Positions 21,511-36,200 of a DNA stretch of 64,000 nt are shown here, piece by piece. The stretch spans positions 3,551,324-3,615,323 of the forward strand of contig WMCF01000029.1 of the NCBI GenBank assembly GCA_009792885.1. The letters run 5' to 3'. The notes under the pieces were generated by a model. That model had not been told where the DNA came from. It was given only the letters and a program-made list of their open reading frames with translations, and ran no database searches. Each line of letters begins with the position of its first letter. Position 1 is the first letter of the stretch. The stretch comes from Eremophila alpestris peregrina (Eukaryota; Chordata; Aves; Passeriformes; Alaudidae). A program made the translations under genes and the position numbers.

Positions 21511-24500
21511 TCTAATTTTTGGTTAACAGAGTTTAACAAAGATGGCTTGTTACTGTACACAGCTAATCATTCTCTTATTGTGTGTTGTAACAGTATCTTG
21601 TAAACCTGACAGCCCACGTGTATTTTGGCAGAACACCACTGTTTCCACAGTCTCTCTTTTAAGCTGACTTTCAAAGAACCCCAAGTATTTGCTTTCTTAT
21701 GGCAGGTCTTGAAAGGTCATGCTCAGGTTTTCTCTAGGATAAATATCCTGTGCTGTGATTCAAGTTCAGCTCTGTGTTTTGGAAGATCTAACCAGGTCAA
21801 GGCTGAGCACAGACAGGCCTGAGCTGTTTGGAGACCAGGACACCTCAGTTCTGCCCAGCAGCTGCCTGTGGCCTCCAGGGCCCAGGCTTGGCACTGCCAG
21901 TCTCTGCCAGCAGCACCACAACAGGTAAGTGCATCACAAGGCACCAAACCTGCTGCTCTAGACCAAGCTGGGGGGGTGGCACTGGCACTGCAAAAGCTTT
22001 CTCACCACTTCTAAAAAATTGATGTTGGCAGGGAAAGAATGGCCACTTGAACCATGACAGCCTCACAGTACTCCTGTGGATCTGATGATCTCTGCCCAAA
22101 TGAGCAAGGTTAACAGCTTCTGTTGTGCTGCTTCTTTCTGAGTAGGCACCAGATGAAGAGGAGAGAGCTTCTTTTACTTCACTGTGATGAGAAAAATCTT
22201 ATCTTTTCAGTTACAGAAGGGAAGCCAGAGCTCAGCATTGGATGAGGCTGGAGCTGCAGGAGCTGTGCACCCCCTCAGTGCCCCCAGCTGCCCTGTGCCA
22301 GGTAGGAAGGGAGCTAATGGGACACACCAGCTTAAAAAACTGGGATGTCTGAACCCAGGATCTTGTCTACTTCACTCTCTCCCCAGAGCAAATCTTGCAG
22401 CTTTTCTGCTTGCAGGAGTGGCCAGAAGCTAAGGCCAAGATATGATGTACACCAGATTAATCCAGTAAATCTGGGTTGGCAATGACCTACCAGAGTATTT
22501 GCCCAGAGTAAGCCCTCATGTTATCACAATCTTGGCAGAATAGCACTTGGCTAAAACCCTTGTGTTCAGAAAATCCCAGAGCTTCTAGTTGTTGCCTGTG
22601 GCCTGAGCATGTTGGATGCCTGCAGAGACCTGTGCAGCCCCTGTGTGAAGTCCTGTGTAACAGAGTGAGTGGAGGGCTCTGTGTGCAAACCCCATTGGTC
22701 GATTGCAAACCACAGATCTGGGATGTCACATTAACCTGCAGGATCCTGCTGGTTCAGGATGCTGTGAACACTTAGGACAAGCAGACAGCTGTTATTTGGG
22801 GCAAAATATGCCATCATGTACACCAATGAAAATGTGAATGATTGTGGAGGCTGCAGCAGGAACAAGAGGGAAAGCAATAGGGAGAGGGCAGAATGCTGCA
22901 GTAATTCAGTGACCCAAAGTGCTCCAATGCATGTTCTGCTTCACTCACATGTGCTGGTCCTGCACAAGCCCTGGTGCTTTGTGCTCCTGAGTTGTCCCTT
23001 GCAGGTCCCCAGGTGGGTGCTGCAGGGGCCAGCAGCTGTCCCCACAGAGGGGGATGTGCCCAGGCTGCTCTCAGAGCAGGCACTGCTGGTGGAGGTGGTC
23101 AGCAGCAGGGTTCTGTTTGCAGCCCCATTCAGTGAGCTCTTCACCAAGGCTGCTGCTGCTCCTGGAGGCTTTGCAGTCTGATCCCTCTGGAGTGGGCTGT
23201 GTGCTCTGGTTTGCCTTGCCTGAAGATGAGACCCTCTTTCTGTGCAGCAAAGATGTTGAAGATGTCGATGACTTCAGCTCTGACAAATTCCAACAATCTG
23301 CCTCTGCTGTCCTTAAAACTTGCCAAGTGTTTCACACCCTCATAACAAATGCTTTTGAGGAATATCACACCCAAGCCAATTTCTCAGTTATGAGCTTCTC
23401 ATTGAGTTCTGAAGAGGAACCTTGGGGTCAGACAGGTCAAACAAAGTGTTTGTTTTTGTATTTTTGGGCTCTCCTTTTTATTTCTACTGTGCTATGTGAC
23501 AGGAAGTGTCTGTGGAGGCCCAGGCTGCCTGGCCAGTGGCAGTGTGCTGGCAGAGCAGGCTGCAGCCCTGTGCTGGTGCCAACCAGTTCAGCGTGTGCCA
23601 TTGCTGCTTGTTCATGTACAGCTGAGGCCTCAGCCTGCTTAGACACGTGCCCTTCTGTGCACACAGAGCTGTAGGGGTTTGTCTGAGGGGTCTAGACAGA
23701 TCCTGTGTCTTGGTACAGCCAGGCCAAAGTCACACTGTGGTCTTTGTTAAGGACCCAGGAAGGGCTTTTCCCCTTTCTAGGGCTGGACCTTTCCTTTGCA
23801 CGTGGCAGCAGTGCTGGCCCAGCCTATCCCTGGCTTGGCTCTCACATCTGCAGGTTTGTTTGTTTATGAGCTTCTCTATGGCTCCCAGGGCTGTAGGATG
23901 TTCCTCACTACACCCTTGTGAGGTTGGGATGTGTTTGTCATCCTTGTTTTACAGGACAGGAACTGAGAACCAGATGTTTTGGTTTGGGAGAGCTCACAGG
24001 CAATGACCATTCTGCCAGGAGTAACTCCAAAGTACTGAGGTGTCCCCTGGAGAGGACAAGAAGCCACAGGGGCTCATCAGCCATGACAGCCCCACTGGCA
24101 TAAAGCCATAGGAACTGCCCTTCTTCACTAGATTCATCTCAGGTGGAGCCTTCTGGAGCCCTGGCCACTCCCCACACTCTTCAGAAAGCCAGGAGCGTGA
24201 GCCTGTGCCCTTAGCAGGGAGCCCCTGGAGAGTCTCTTCCCATAGGTACCCACCCAGGATGCTGCCACTGCAGGTGCAGCTGCACCAGTTACAAAACAAA
24301 CAAAAAAGTGTCAGTTCTTGGTAATTTGCTGCAAAAAAAAGATTTTGGGTAAGTATCCAGGCCAGCAGGCTGCTTGGAGATAATCAAAAGTGACACTGCT
24401 GGTGAGCAGCACCTGGGCTCTGCCAGCCTGCCTGGCTTAACTCTCAGGCTGTTGGATGAACCGGAAAACAGGGCTACTGCTTAGTTTTCTGTGGAGGTTG

Positions 24501-24969
24501 ATCCTTTACCCCTGTAATTTCTGTGTGAGGTGCTTCAGGGAGATTTTTTTTTTTTTGGGTCTTTGACAACCCAGGAGAAATTACTTTTTTAAGCAGCCCA
24601 TCTGGGGCTGAGTTTGACTGTAGCTCCAGTCCAGTACATGATTGAGCTGGTGAGCTCAGACAGGTAGGAAAGCTGTCTGGACTTCTCTGTATATGCTTGC
24701 AGCTCAGTATAAATATGTTGTTATTATAATCATAACAAATACTAGAGCTGTGAGAAATGCCTATAACGCAACCCAAATCAGGTGAAACTCCCCTGGTTTT
24801 GGGTTTCATTACAAGCTCAAGACTTGGGCCAGGTTTGTGGAGGTTCATGAACCTCTCTGAAGCTGGGCTCAGTTTCAAGCAATAATAGGCCAAGTTTCAG
24901 GCAAATCTAGGCCAAGTTTTGAGCAAATTTGGAATGAATTTTAGGTGAATAAGAAATTATTTATGCTTT

Positions 24970-25017
24970 CAGGTTGAAACCATACCCACTATGGACTCTT
25001 TCCTTGGTTTCAACCTG
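24970..25017. repeat. Perfect 13-bp inverted repeat with 22-base loop
   Basis: CAGGTTGAAACCA at 24970-24982 is the exact reverse complement of TGGTTTCAACCTG at 25005-25017. The transcript would fold into a short hairpin. No function is recognised. Confidence 0.7.
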
Positions 25018-28000
25018 TAACCAGGAAATCTTGGCACTTTGGCTGAGTTTCACTTTGGATTTGAGTTTAGACCATAAAAACAAAACAACCAGAGCAAAGA
25101 GGTGAATCTCAAGACAAATCATGCAGAAACTGGTTTACAGTGTGGGAGCCCAAAGCACTGCACTGAGCACATGCCTGTCATGCTGCACCAACACTGAGAT
25201 CTGTGCATGGTCTGTTTGGGTTGTGCTGCTCCACTAAACCATCCAAATAATTAGGCCTTCCCCAGATTCTTAATTTGAAGTTGCAAGCTCAATTTCTAAG
25301 ACTGGAGTGTGCAGACTTCAAGTTTGGCTTATGCAACAAAGATCCAGTCCATAATACATGTTTGCATTTTGAGGAGCAAATTGAGCTAACAAGGGAATTA
25401 ACAAGTAAATTCAGGAGATGAGACCAGTGGTCCTTATCCCCATATTGCATTTAAACATGGCTCACATCCAGGCATATTGTGGGGAAATGGATTTCCTACC
25501 CGAAATGCTGAGGTTCACAGTGATGTGGTGCCAGTTCTCTCAGTTGAGGGGTGCCCAACACGATTATGGGTCTCAGCTTCTCAGTGCTGCCAGCTCTGCC
25601 ATGGCACAAGTACCTTAAAGATGGAAAAAAGCTGAGGACACTTGTCAATGCAGATTTCTTTAGATTCATTCAGTCATTTTAAAGGAATCTTCTGATACAA
25701 AGTTGCCTTTTTAAATTAAAAAAAGTTTCATAATTAAACCCCTTTATCACAAAATTAGTTTTGCATCAAACATAAACTGTAGATAGAAAATGTTTGAACA
25801 GGAGGTGGAGTCGACAATCAGGCAGAATATGAACTGAGAATGTAAGTGGTGGGTCCAGAGAAGGTGATAGCACAAATTGCTGCTGCTTTGAGAAACCTGT
25901 GATAGAAGGGATGGGCAGGAAAAGAGGAGGAAGGTGTCAGTGCAGAGCAGACAAGGAATATGAAGGGAGCAGTCTGTATTCACATCAGTGCAAAGCTGAA
26001 ACTGGAAGAGAGGAGAAGGGGAATGAGCAACACAGTAGCACTGGTTCTGCAGGGCAGCTGCTCAGAAGAGTTTCTGATGTGCATCACCAGCCACCTCCCT
26101 TTGTGCTATTCAGCTGCACAAGGCTGCCAGCCTTACTGCAAAGCCTTCCCTGGGGCTGATGCTCCTGAGCCAACCAGCACTTTAAAGAATGACTACAAAA
26201 CAGTACAGGGGGCTTTGGCTGGTAAGAAGTTACCGAATGAACCAAAGGGAAAAACCCCAGAAAGGCCCATCAGGTCCAGATCATTATGAGACTTTAGCAA
26301 GTAAAGGCTGAGAAAATGCACTGCACATGTGCTCAGAGCAATGGTAAGGAACCAGGAAGCAGAACTGTAATTCAAAACTCTTCAGCAAAGCCAGCAGTGT
26401 GAATTTGTCTGTTATACATTTGCCCTATAATATGATTGTCATTTAGGAGACTGAATTTACTACAGATCATGTTGTTACCCATATGCAGACAAACTCCACA
26501 CTCCTATATCCAAAATATGCTGGGAACAGAAGTGTTTTCTGCAGCACAGAGAAAACCATGGGAGGAAATTGTGGGTCCCAATGTGGCTGCCAGGCCTGGG
26601 TTGAAGGCCAAGTCTGGTGGAGTTGCACAACCCTCTGGTCAAAAAGACCAACTGTTTGTGTTGGGCTCCTTTGTGCTAACAAACAGCATAGTCTTGAGCT
26701 CCCCACAGACCATCCTGGAATTTATTTAAAAAATAGAGAATTGGTAAAGGATTTATGCAGAGGGACCTCCCCATCAACCCCCTAAGCATTAAATATCTCA
26801 TGTCCTGCATGACCTATAACAAAGAGCAGTCCTACACGAGAAGCAGCTGAACATTGTCTTGGAGCATGAGCAGGAAGGCAGGGTAAAAAATAAGAAAGTA
26901 AAGCTGTCTTTGGTGTCAGCTGAACCCTGCAAAATCTGCAATTAACCAAACATCATTTGCTGCCAGTCTCAGCAGTGCCACCAGCCTGTCCCAGCCAGAC
27001 ACACTCTTCAAATCTACTGCAACAATCAAGCCCTGAATGATAAATCCACTTATTCTGCCTCATCCCATCTGCTGTGATCTGTGCCAAAGCTGCCTCTTTA
27101 CAGCATGTGCTGGTTCAGCACAGTCACATGTCAATGGTACTTGCCTCTGCCTGAGCAGCAGGAGGGAAGTGCCCCAAGGCTGTCACTGAGCTGCCTGGAG
27201 ACAGTCCCATGCAGAGACTGCAGCCATGGGCCTGCAACCACTCAGGTCATTCATGCACAAATGGCTTTTTCAAGGCAGTGGTGCAAAGGTGAGTGAAGGA
27301 CCTCCAAGTGCCAGAAAAAATCCCCATATTAATGCATGGAATTATTTATTATGTGGGGATGGATCCTGACACTGGCTGTTGTCCCTTTTTATTTACTTGG
27401 AAATGAGAACAAAAGTCAAATCCAAGGGTTATTTTTGTTCTATTACTCTAGAGTTGTCCAGGTCTGCCCTTCTTGGGTAGATACTTTTATCAGAAAGTAG
27501 GTTTGGTGGAGGATCACTGTGCCTCTACTGGTCCAGAAATATGTCAGCAAACTGCTCTCTTGTGACCCAGGGTCCTGCTCAGAATAGTTGAATTATGTTT
27601 ATAAAGTCAAATAAGAAAGATGATGTTGATCAAAGTAATATAAACTATGGCATGGAAAATGAATTTTGAATGAAACACACAGATAAATAATTTATCCTCA
27701 CCAATACCCTCTCTATGTTTCTTATCCCAGTAATTGAGACCATGTGTTGTGCTGCAAACAATAACTATGGGAAATTACTCACAATTCTTCCTTCATAAAC
27801 ATGGGAAATGAAAGTGATGGGAAGTATGATCATTTTAACTTTTTTTTTTTTATGTTAACAGCTCTAAAATATTAGGGTGGGAAGAAAATGTCAATAGAAC
27901 ATAAAAGTGCTTTGTATAGTGTTCACATTTGCTCATACTTTCAAATCCACTGTGGCTTATTAGTTCATGGGAAAAATGACAAAAAGGAATAAAACCCCGA

Positions 28001-30159
28001 AAATGAATCCAGTATCAACATCTTGCTTCTATAGTAACAGAAATTGTAACTTGTGGGTAAAAAGTGACAATATTAGGAAATGTTTGTTGGGTAATTATGG
28101 TAATTAACCCCCTCCTTTCCCCAGTACATCCAGCCTCCCACCAGTCTGACACATTCCTACACAATAAAGAGCGCCCATTGCTCTGTGCTGCTCCTTGTAT
28201 TAAAAGCCTGGAGCTAGTGAGGGCCTTAACTTCTGTTTCAAGAGTTTATTGCTCAGCTGTAAAAATTCTCCCAGGGCTGAAACTTGACAGAAAAATGTCT
28301 CTGCCTGAGAGGAGTTTCTGGAGTTTGGTTTGAATTAGTTCAGCCCTTTTCCCCTTGCAGTAGGACAATGGAGCAGGATTCCCTCTCTCTTTTTCTTTTC
28401 AGATGAAGTGGCCATTGTGCCAGGGCAGTACACATGGCAGTCAGCACTCAGACCACAGTGCTCTCTGCAGCTTCAGCACAGGCTCAGTGCTGGCTGCTGC
28501 ACCAGGCTCCATCCCTGTGCCTGTGCAGCTGCTGCCTTGGATGGTGGCTTCTGCCAGCTTTGTGCTGAGGCTGCTGAGGGCCAGCTTGGCCATGCTGCAA
28601 GCTGCCAAAGTCCTCCCTGCTGCTATTGCTTGAGGGCCCAGCCCACTGTGAGGCAGAAGCACCTGGGCTGGATCTCCATGGGACTTTGGCTGTTCCCAGA
28701 GCTGGGCAGCATGGATGGCTGCGCTCCTGTGGTGGGGGCACAAGTCAGTCCCCCTCAGCTGCAAACTTCCAGTGCAATGCTGGCTTGGTAGCTTTCCCAG
28801 ATGAAGGGCTTGGCACAGGGAAGCTGCTCTCTGCAGACCTTGCCTGAGCCAGGGGATTCATTTCTAGAAGCAAGAGTGTAAGATCTGTTACACTTCTGCA
28901 TGGGCTGCCTGCAGGGCTGGTAACTCCATTAAAACAATCAGCACTTTATGAATGAAGTCCTGCCCCACCAAAGTCACTGGCAAAGCTCCCACTGATTTCT
29001 CTGGAACAAGATTTTACCCTGAATCTTCAAAGTGCTCCTGGGATCTCACCCATGTTCAACACAGCCATCCACATCTCCAGCAGGGGAAAGGAAAAGAAAG
29101 AGCAGAGAAGAGCCCTGGTGCTTCCTTAGCTGAGCCTGTGTCCTGCTCAGATGGATATGCTCAGATAGGAGAATATCAGTTGACAGTACTGACAGACCTG
29201 GGTGTGAGATAGGTGCTGTGCAGATACTTTGGCTCAGAATCAGAATTTCAGAGGTCAGTGGAGTTGTGCTCTGAGCTCCCAGAGGGTCAGAGCATAAGTA
29301 ACACACAAATAAAAATTTTAATGTATGGAGATGGAGAGATGTCCCACCCAGCCAGTAATGGCTTGACCCAGTGGCAGTAATCCAGCCTCCAGAGTCACTT
29401 CTTGGTGTGCATTTAATTGACTGAACAGCCACTTGCTCTAGAACTGCTAATAAAATTAAATGTTATTAAACATAAGAGCAGACAAGTTTGGCAATGCTTA
29501 TTTCAATGATGATGCTGTGCTTGCCACTCCACAGATCTGACCTATCACTTGAGAACTCAAATGACCCATAACTTAACATACTTTATCCAGCTATAAATTC
29601 AGGCAGTTTCATTAGCTGGACCTGGCACTGTCATATTTTGTACACCTCTTTTACAACCTCAAGCAATAAAAACCTCTCTGTCCCAGAGAGTGGCAGTCCA
29701 ATTGTCATAAATAATTACCTCTTCCAAAATTAATTTTTTATCTATGCTGCTACGATGAGTTTTGGTTGTAGACTCAATAAACTCATTCTAGATGAAATAA
29801 TAAGCATTTTAATATTAAAAAGATAAAATAATGTAGTAGCTGGAGAAAAAACAGTTCTTGGACTACATTCCTCACAGATTACTATGCAAATCAAATAATA
29901 TGAATGACTGCTATTGGTATTGCAATATCCAGAGAAGGATGACCTATCATAAAATAACTTTCTAGCTTAGATATTGTGGTTTAACATTTAGAAAACTCCT
30001 TTCAGAAAACAGATTACTACAGAGTGGATTAGCTCTGGTAGAGCACAGGCAGAGTTTCAATTAACTCTCCCTACTAGTTTCCCATTAATTAATTCAGACT
30101 TTTTTATTTTGCAGTCATTTGCAGATCATCACCAGATACTCATGCTGGTGTATATTCCA

Positions 30160-30288
30160 TTGCCCAGAGGAGCTTTGGATGGGGCACTGAACAACCTGGT
30201 CTAGTGGAAGGTGTCTTTACCCATGGTAGGGTGTTTGAACCAGGTAATCTTTAGGTTCTTTCTAACCCAAAGCATTCTGATTCTGTGC
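30160..30288 (+). mobile_element. CR1 LINE 3' end fragment, intergenic
   Basis: The core GGTCTAGTGGAAGGTGTCTT, followed by TACCCATGGTAGGGTGTTTG and AACCCAAAGCATTCTGATTC, is a classic CR1 3' end. Moderate divergence from the remembered consensus suggests an older insertion. It is the best evidence that the genome is avian or another sauropsid. Confidence 0.85.
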
Positions 30289-33084
30289 CACTGGCAATTA
30301 AAGGTAGGAGACTGGCTGGTGCAAACAGCTGCAGCCAATAATTACAGCCTGTTCTCATTCCCCCACTTCCTGAGTCTTTGTAGCATTGCTGGGTTGGTGA
30401 AGAGAACGTGATCAGTGTGTTCAGGATTTTAAGCCACTGAAGTCGTAAGTTCTGTTTTCCTCTAATCTAACCTGTTGTTATAGATGGAGCACAGTCTCTC
30501 TTTGTGGATTATGGGCTGGTTTGGTTGCTAAAAGACTATGAGAAATAACCAAAGAGTCATGTGAAGCTTAAGTTTAAGGAGCAACTCAGAAGAGCCTTCT
30601 AGCTTTGAAAGACTAATTTGGTTTTCTAAGACTGAAAGGATTTCTCAGAAAAGTTTTATTTTATCAGTGAGGTATGTGGGGGAAAAGGAATTGCTCTTGA
30701 TTGCTGTTACTGTTTCATTTGTATGCTGAAAACACTAAGGGAGAGGGAGTGATATCCATTCTGAGAATGATATTCCTCAGTCGCAGTAAGGCAAACAAAG
30801 CTCTGCAGTGCCAAGGCCCAGCTGCTCTCCTGTCCTTGGCCTTTCCCCATACATGAGGAAGCACCCATGGTACCAACATCTCTGGAGATTTTGGAAAGCC
30901 CTGTCTAGTTACATCACTGTAAATTAAAGGCTGTATGTAAATTCCCTTTCCTTTTTGTGCTGTTTATGGCTGGCAGATGGGGAATTTTTCTCATTTGTGT
31001 GTTGATAAAGTGTTAGTGATACTAAAGGACAAATCACCCTCCCCTCAACTCTCAGCACTCATGCTGCAGCCTCCTGGTCCTTGATGACTATTGCATTAGT
31101 CAATTTGTGGCTGGCCCAGTAACTCGATAGCAGGAATGATGCAGTTCTGTGGGAACTCTGGCTTTTGGAAGAGGCAGATGTTCCCAAGCTCAGGCCCAGC
31201 ACTGCTGGGTGTGTCATCTGAGTGAGACATTTAGCGGAAAGAGAGCTGCGAAGCCACAGGCTCTGGTGCTTTCTGGAGCACAAAACATAGCTGCAATATT
31301 ACATTAAGGTAAGAATGGGAACAAACAGAACTATTTCAGCACCAAGAACTTTTCTCTGTAGTGAGAGACTGATTGGTAACAGAATGCTGCTGCATTCAGA
31401 CTTCAAATTAACTCTGGAGAGTAAACAGGATTGTGATAGAGCCAAGAAATAGACTGCTAAATTCATAAGAAACTCATTCAGAAAGATACCAACATGGCCT
31501 TTAAAAAGAGCAACTTAAATGTTACTGAGTGCCAGATTCTGTTCTGCCTTCCATATGTGTGCAGTATGATTCACTGACTATCAGGGATACTGGCCTGTAG
31601 TGGACCCTTACAGTCAGCTTTCAGTTCTGGAGGAGGTGTTTCCACAGGGCCATTCTGCAGCACATGGAAAGGTCTGGATTTTAAGATATTTTCCTAGGTC
31701 ACATAGCAGAGGTACGTTTGTCTGTGTAGGTGCCCCTGAATTCCAAGAGATATAATAGTGTTGAGGTGTTCTGTTTTATACAATAGCAAGTGTTGGCTTT
31801 CATTTTCTGCTTACTGATGTAAGTAAACACATGTGCTTTGTAAGAAGTGCTTGAATTATTGTATGGTTGTGTCCAAGGCTACCATATCAAACATGTCTTT
31901 CAGAGCCAAGATTCTTGTCCAAGAACCCACCCAAAACTTTACTGTTGAGGTATGAAGCAATAATGGAACCCACTGATTCATCTTTTGATGAAACCAGGAG
32001 TGCCCAGTATTGCCCAACAGAAGGTTACATAGGGCCCTAATGAAGTGTTTCTCTTGCCTAAAAGAGAACAGATGTGGCCAATCTCATGAGAAACTCAGCT
32101 GTGACCTGCTGTGAGTTCCCACTGGGCAAAGTTTCCTTCAGATCTGAGAAGCTGCTCCAGCTGAGTCAGAATATTCCTCTGGTACCACCAGTCCTCCCAA
32201 AGGCCAGACTTCTAGATTCAGATCTGGGTTGCTGTAGGCTACGTGCTGCCATATTTCATCTCGTTAACGTATTGGCAAAATATCTTTCGGCTTTGCAAAC
32301 TGTTGGAAATCTGACTGCTGGCTGGGGAACTCAGCTGCAGGCACCAACAGAAACTGCTCACAAACTGCTTCTGCCTTAGGGGCTTATGGTCTATCTGCTG
32401 TGGAGAGGCAAGTGACCAAGTTCTAGGTGACAAGAGAGCCTGAATCTTCCTGCTGTACTCTCAGGTAGAATTGGAACTGTGTTTGCCCCTTAAGTAATTC
32501 CAGTGGCAAGAGGGTCAGGTAGAAAGTCTGGTCTTCAGATTGATGAATAAACCTGACAAAGAGGCTTTTGTGAGCTTGTACCAACTTTACAAATGGATGT
32601 GCTATAGAGAAGAGGCTTCTGGTAGGCACAGACAAGGTGAAGAATAGAGAAGAAATACTGACACGTTTGTTGCTGAGTGAGGATATCTAGATTAGTTTCT
32701 GCATCTCCTAATGAACCTAAGTCTTGGGACCAGGCCAGACACATGAACTTATAAATCCAAACACTATCTTGGGTAAACAGTTCAATAACTGGTTATGCAC
32801 CAGGGTCCTTCTGCACTGAACTAAGCAGCAGGCTGACAACCATTGCAATTAGAAGGTATAGAATGCAAGTGTTTCAGGGGATCCTGGTGTTAAAGGGCAG
32901 AATAAACCCAACTAGCAGGATAGGGCATGTTGCCACTGGCATTTTTGTTGCCTCTCACCCCATACTAGAATAATTTGCTCAGTGGTATTAGTTGTATTTC
33001 TGAGTTCCAAACCAGATCTTTATTAAGGCTTCCAGGAAAGCAAGAGCACTGTGGATATTCACAGGGCCTTCAGTATTGAAGCCA

Positions 33085-33240
33085 CAGAAGAAAACTATAG
33101 ATGGAAAAGACCTCTCAGGTCCTCTACTCAACCTCCCAGCCAATGCTGGCCTGTTCTCTGAGCTGTGCTTTTTCCTTTCTTTGTCTGCATCAAGCCAGAG
33201 GGGTTTCCACAGCAGCCCAGGGGAGAATATGACATAGTTG
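33085..33240 (-). mobile_element. Probable degraded CR1 3' end, reverse orientation
   Basis: ATGGAAAAGACCTCTCAGGT followed by CTCTACTCAACCTCCCAGCC resembles the reverse complement of a CR1 3' end, where a similar 'GGAAAAGACCTC...AGTCCAACC' string is common in birds. The match is partial and the limits are approximate. Confidence 0.45.
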
Positions 33241-36200
33241 ACTAGTTCTTGCCCTTAGGAATAACTCTGAGCCTCTGGAATAATAGAAGCATTCTATGTT
33301 TCATTTTGATGGAGAAAAGAAACTCTGAGAGAAGGTCCCTCAACTCTATGACTATACTGTATGTCAGATGTAATTCTATATTAATGATGTATGCAGATCA
33401 TTTGAGGCCAATGCTGTGTCCCACCCCACAGCTGTCTCTTTCAGTAATTGTTCCTTAGACAGATTTTTGTCATCTCTCAGTAGTAAATAGTGCACGAACC
33501 CTGATCAATTGCATTTCACTTGGCAAACATTCAAAATTTGCCCTGACTAGTGTTTGAAGTGTCTGTATGACTCTCACTCTTTTTAATTGTGCCAAAGTTC
33601 TTTGGCAATTTGTGAGCTCGTGTCCCAGAAACGCATAAAAAACCATAATTCCAACATATTTTCCTTAGGTGAATTAAAACCACTCAACACATGTTTACTA
33701 AAACCAACTGCATTTATAGATAGAGGAATCCTGACAGCTATTGATTTAATACTTCCAACTGTGTTCATTCAAATCCCTTGGGCACCTAGTGTTGATCAAG
33801 CATAACTTTCTGGCATCTTGATCTCTTGCAAAGTAATGCTTCTGGCAAAATATATGAATGTTCTTTTTGACCTTGAGTATTGGGCATTAACAAACATGAA
33901 CCCAAATATTTTTTTCAGAGGGAATATAATATTTCCATAACTAATAAACATGCAATCCTCTGACTTTTCTTGAAGATGTCTGTGCACAAAAACTGTTTAA
34001 TTTAGCATTCTGATGAGGGCAGTTGGTTTCACAGTTCTCAGCTGATGAAAATTATATTTAGCATGCAGGATAACTGTAAAGATATTAGTTATAGAGCTAT
34101 GGAAGGCCATGATTAATATCACTTGGTGATTGTTTGAACTGTGCTTCACACAATGAGCAAGGATTCAGAGGAAACCTTTGTCTGACTGCCACTTTGGCTA
34201 TGGGAAAGGGGTAAATCTGAATACCAAACATGTCTCTGTCAGCAGTTGGATGTCATTTTCTTTTGTTTAGCATTTGCACAGTGCTCTATGTAATGCAGGA
34301 ATATAATGAAACTTTGCCAGCAACAGCACCAGACTTTGGGAATATGCACAGACCAGTGAGACCATGGAATGCACTTTTATCAGCAGAACAGGCAACTTAA
34401 TAGACCTATGATGGAGTTTAAGAAAAGAGTTTTCCCTGGACTATTGGCATTTGCTTTACAGTGCTAAGCCAGGAGCTTTGCTCTTAGGTTTAATTTTGAT
34501 TCTAATGCTTAACTTAGAAGCACTTATCTTTTGTACCAGTTAAATACAGCTCAAATTATTTCTCTATTGTTCATTAGAAATGAGCAAGTTTCACAGGAAT
34601 TTTTTCAACCTCCTATTTAATCATTCCTAACCATTGCCTGCTAGCTGATAGCACACCTGGAGATGAAAATTTGATGGTCCAGAAGGTAGAGACAATGAGC
34701 AAAGGCACGAGGAGAAAAGGATTTATCCAGGGAGACCCTAAGGCATCATAAGATATTCCTTAAGCTTTAGCTTTCTCCACATCTACTCTATTTGTGCCGT
34801 CACAGTATTTGTAATAAACTCCACTTACACAATTTCTAACCTGGGTTAGTATCAACAACAGTGTTTTGATTAACAAACCTATCACAGTTCTGATTTTGAT
34901 GTGGTGTTGTTTTTGCTCATCTGTAGCTCTAGGGTGTTCTCCAATGGAGACTGCAGGAGTAACTCATTTTCTGGGCAATTGTTGTTAGCATGTAACAATG
35001 CACGTTGTTGTGCACCAGCTCCACAGTGGGATAAAGCTGCATCTTCCTGACACCCATGGCTGTGACTTTGCATGAGTTTCTTTAGCCCGAGTGCCAGCTT
35101 CAACTGATCCTATCCCTCTTCTCATCCAGCTGCTCTATTATTTTGGCAGCTACTCAAGATTTCCTGGAATAATTGCAAATGAGTAATAATTTTTCATTTA
35201 GCTTGTATGCAGCCCTGGAATCAATGATCATTTGCATGCTGTAATAAATATCCAGCCATGCCTTGGACATAAGTTCTGTACATTTGAATAGCAAACTTCA
35301 GGAGGAGGGGGACAGAGTTAGAGTCCAATTTGTTATTATTGTTATTAGTTTATGTTCTCATAGTTTTAAAATCAACTTTATTAGCAGAAAATAATGATGT
35401 AAAAATAAATAGGCAGGTTCTGTTGGCAAGCAGGTGGCCAGGAACAGACAGGATTGAAAAACTAAAAATCCTGTTGTAGGAGCCAAACTACCTGGAAGTG
35501 CCTGAGCTGTGTTTTTCTGCTCAGTCCAGGCTGTCCCATAAATGCTAAGCATCTCAAAGGTCATCCAAGTAAAAAGTAAATGCAAACAGAGGCTTCTTTC
35601 TCCCACACAGCAGACCTCCAGCCTGCTCAAGATACAATAGTGAAAGCTTGCCTGTTTTGACTATTAGTCAGTCTTACTCAGCTGCCATTTGGGAAAGTTA
35701 TGAACAGCAGTCTGGGGGCTCTTTGCAGGTGACCTAGGGCAGGACACAACATCTGTCAGGCTTCCAGAAATATGAAGCCCTCTTTAAAGCCACTCTTAAA
35801 GCCTTTCTTGGCTAGAAGCTGATATCAAAGTGTACAATTTTCAAAAGAAAAAAAAAAAAAAGCCCAGTACCTTTCTGCCTTCCTGGTGCAGCAGTTTGGC
35901 TTTACATCTGGTAGCAGTCTTCCAGGCAGTGAGTTTTGTCCAGTTTTTCCTGGAGAACTTTTAGTAGCTTAATTGATATGATTAGTACTAAAACCCAACT
36001 AACCAGACAAAAAATCCCATCCCAAACAAAATAACCCTCACCAAGATGAGTGGAGCTCTCAGTCACCTCCTCTTCACGTCCAGGGAGAGCAATGAGTTCT
36101 CTGTTGCTGAATCCATTATTTCCTGTCATTGTTGCAGCTCCTTTTTCAGTTTTCTCACATTACTAATGACTAAAATGCAAGTTGAGAAGAAAGGTAAGAA

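Larger units (their letters stand above)
18938..21530 (+). other. FBN1: FBN1 3' UTR (extent inferred)
   Basis: This is AT-rich non-coding sequence after the FBN1 stop, with no reading frame worth calling. The right end is placed about 20 bases past the distal AATAAA at 21505-21510, giving a UTR of about 2.6 kb, similar to the long human FBN1 UTR. A proximal signal at 19799-19804 would give a UTR of about 0.9 kb. Two miR-29 seed matches lie in the proximal part, so both forms would carry them. Confidence 0.7.

Noticed and set aside
23054..23674. 206-codon plus-strand open frame between FBN1 and DUT
   Set aside because: It has no recognisable domain, a compositionally odd protein, no matching splice structure and other frames of similar length overlapping it. 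It is within the range expected by chance in GC-moderate sequence.
22814..29432. Clusters of 60-140 codon frames on both strands in the intergenic region
   Set aside because: None shows a domain, consistent splice partners or conserved motifs. I treat them as chance frames.
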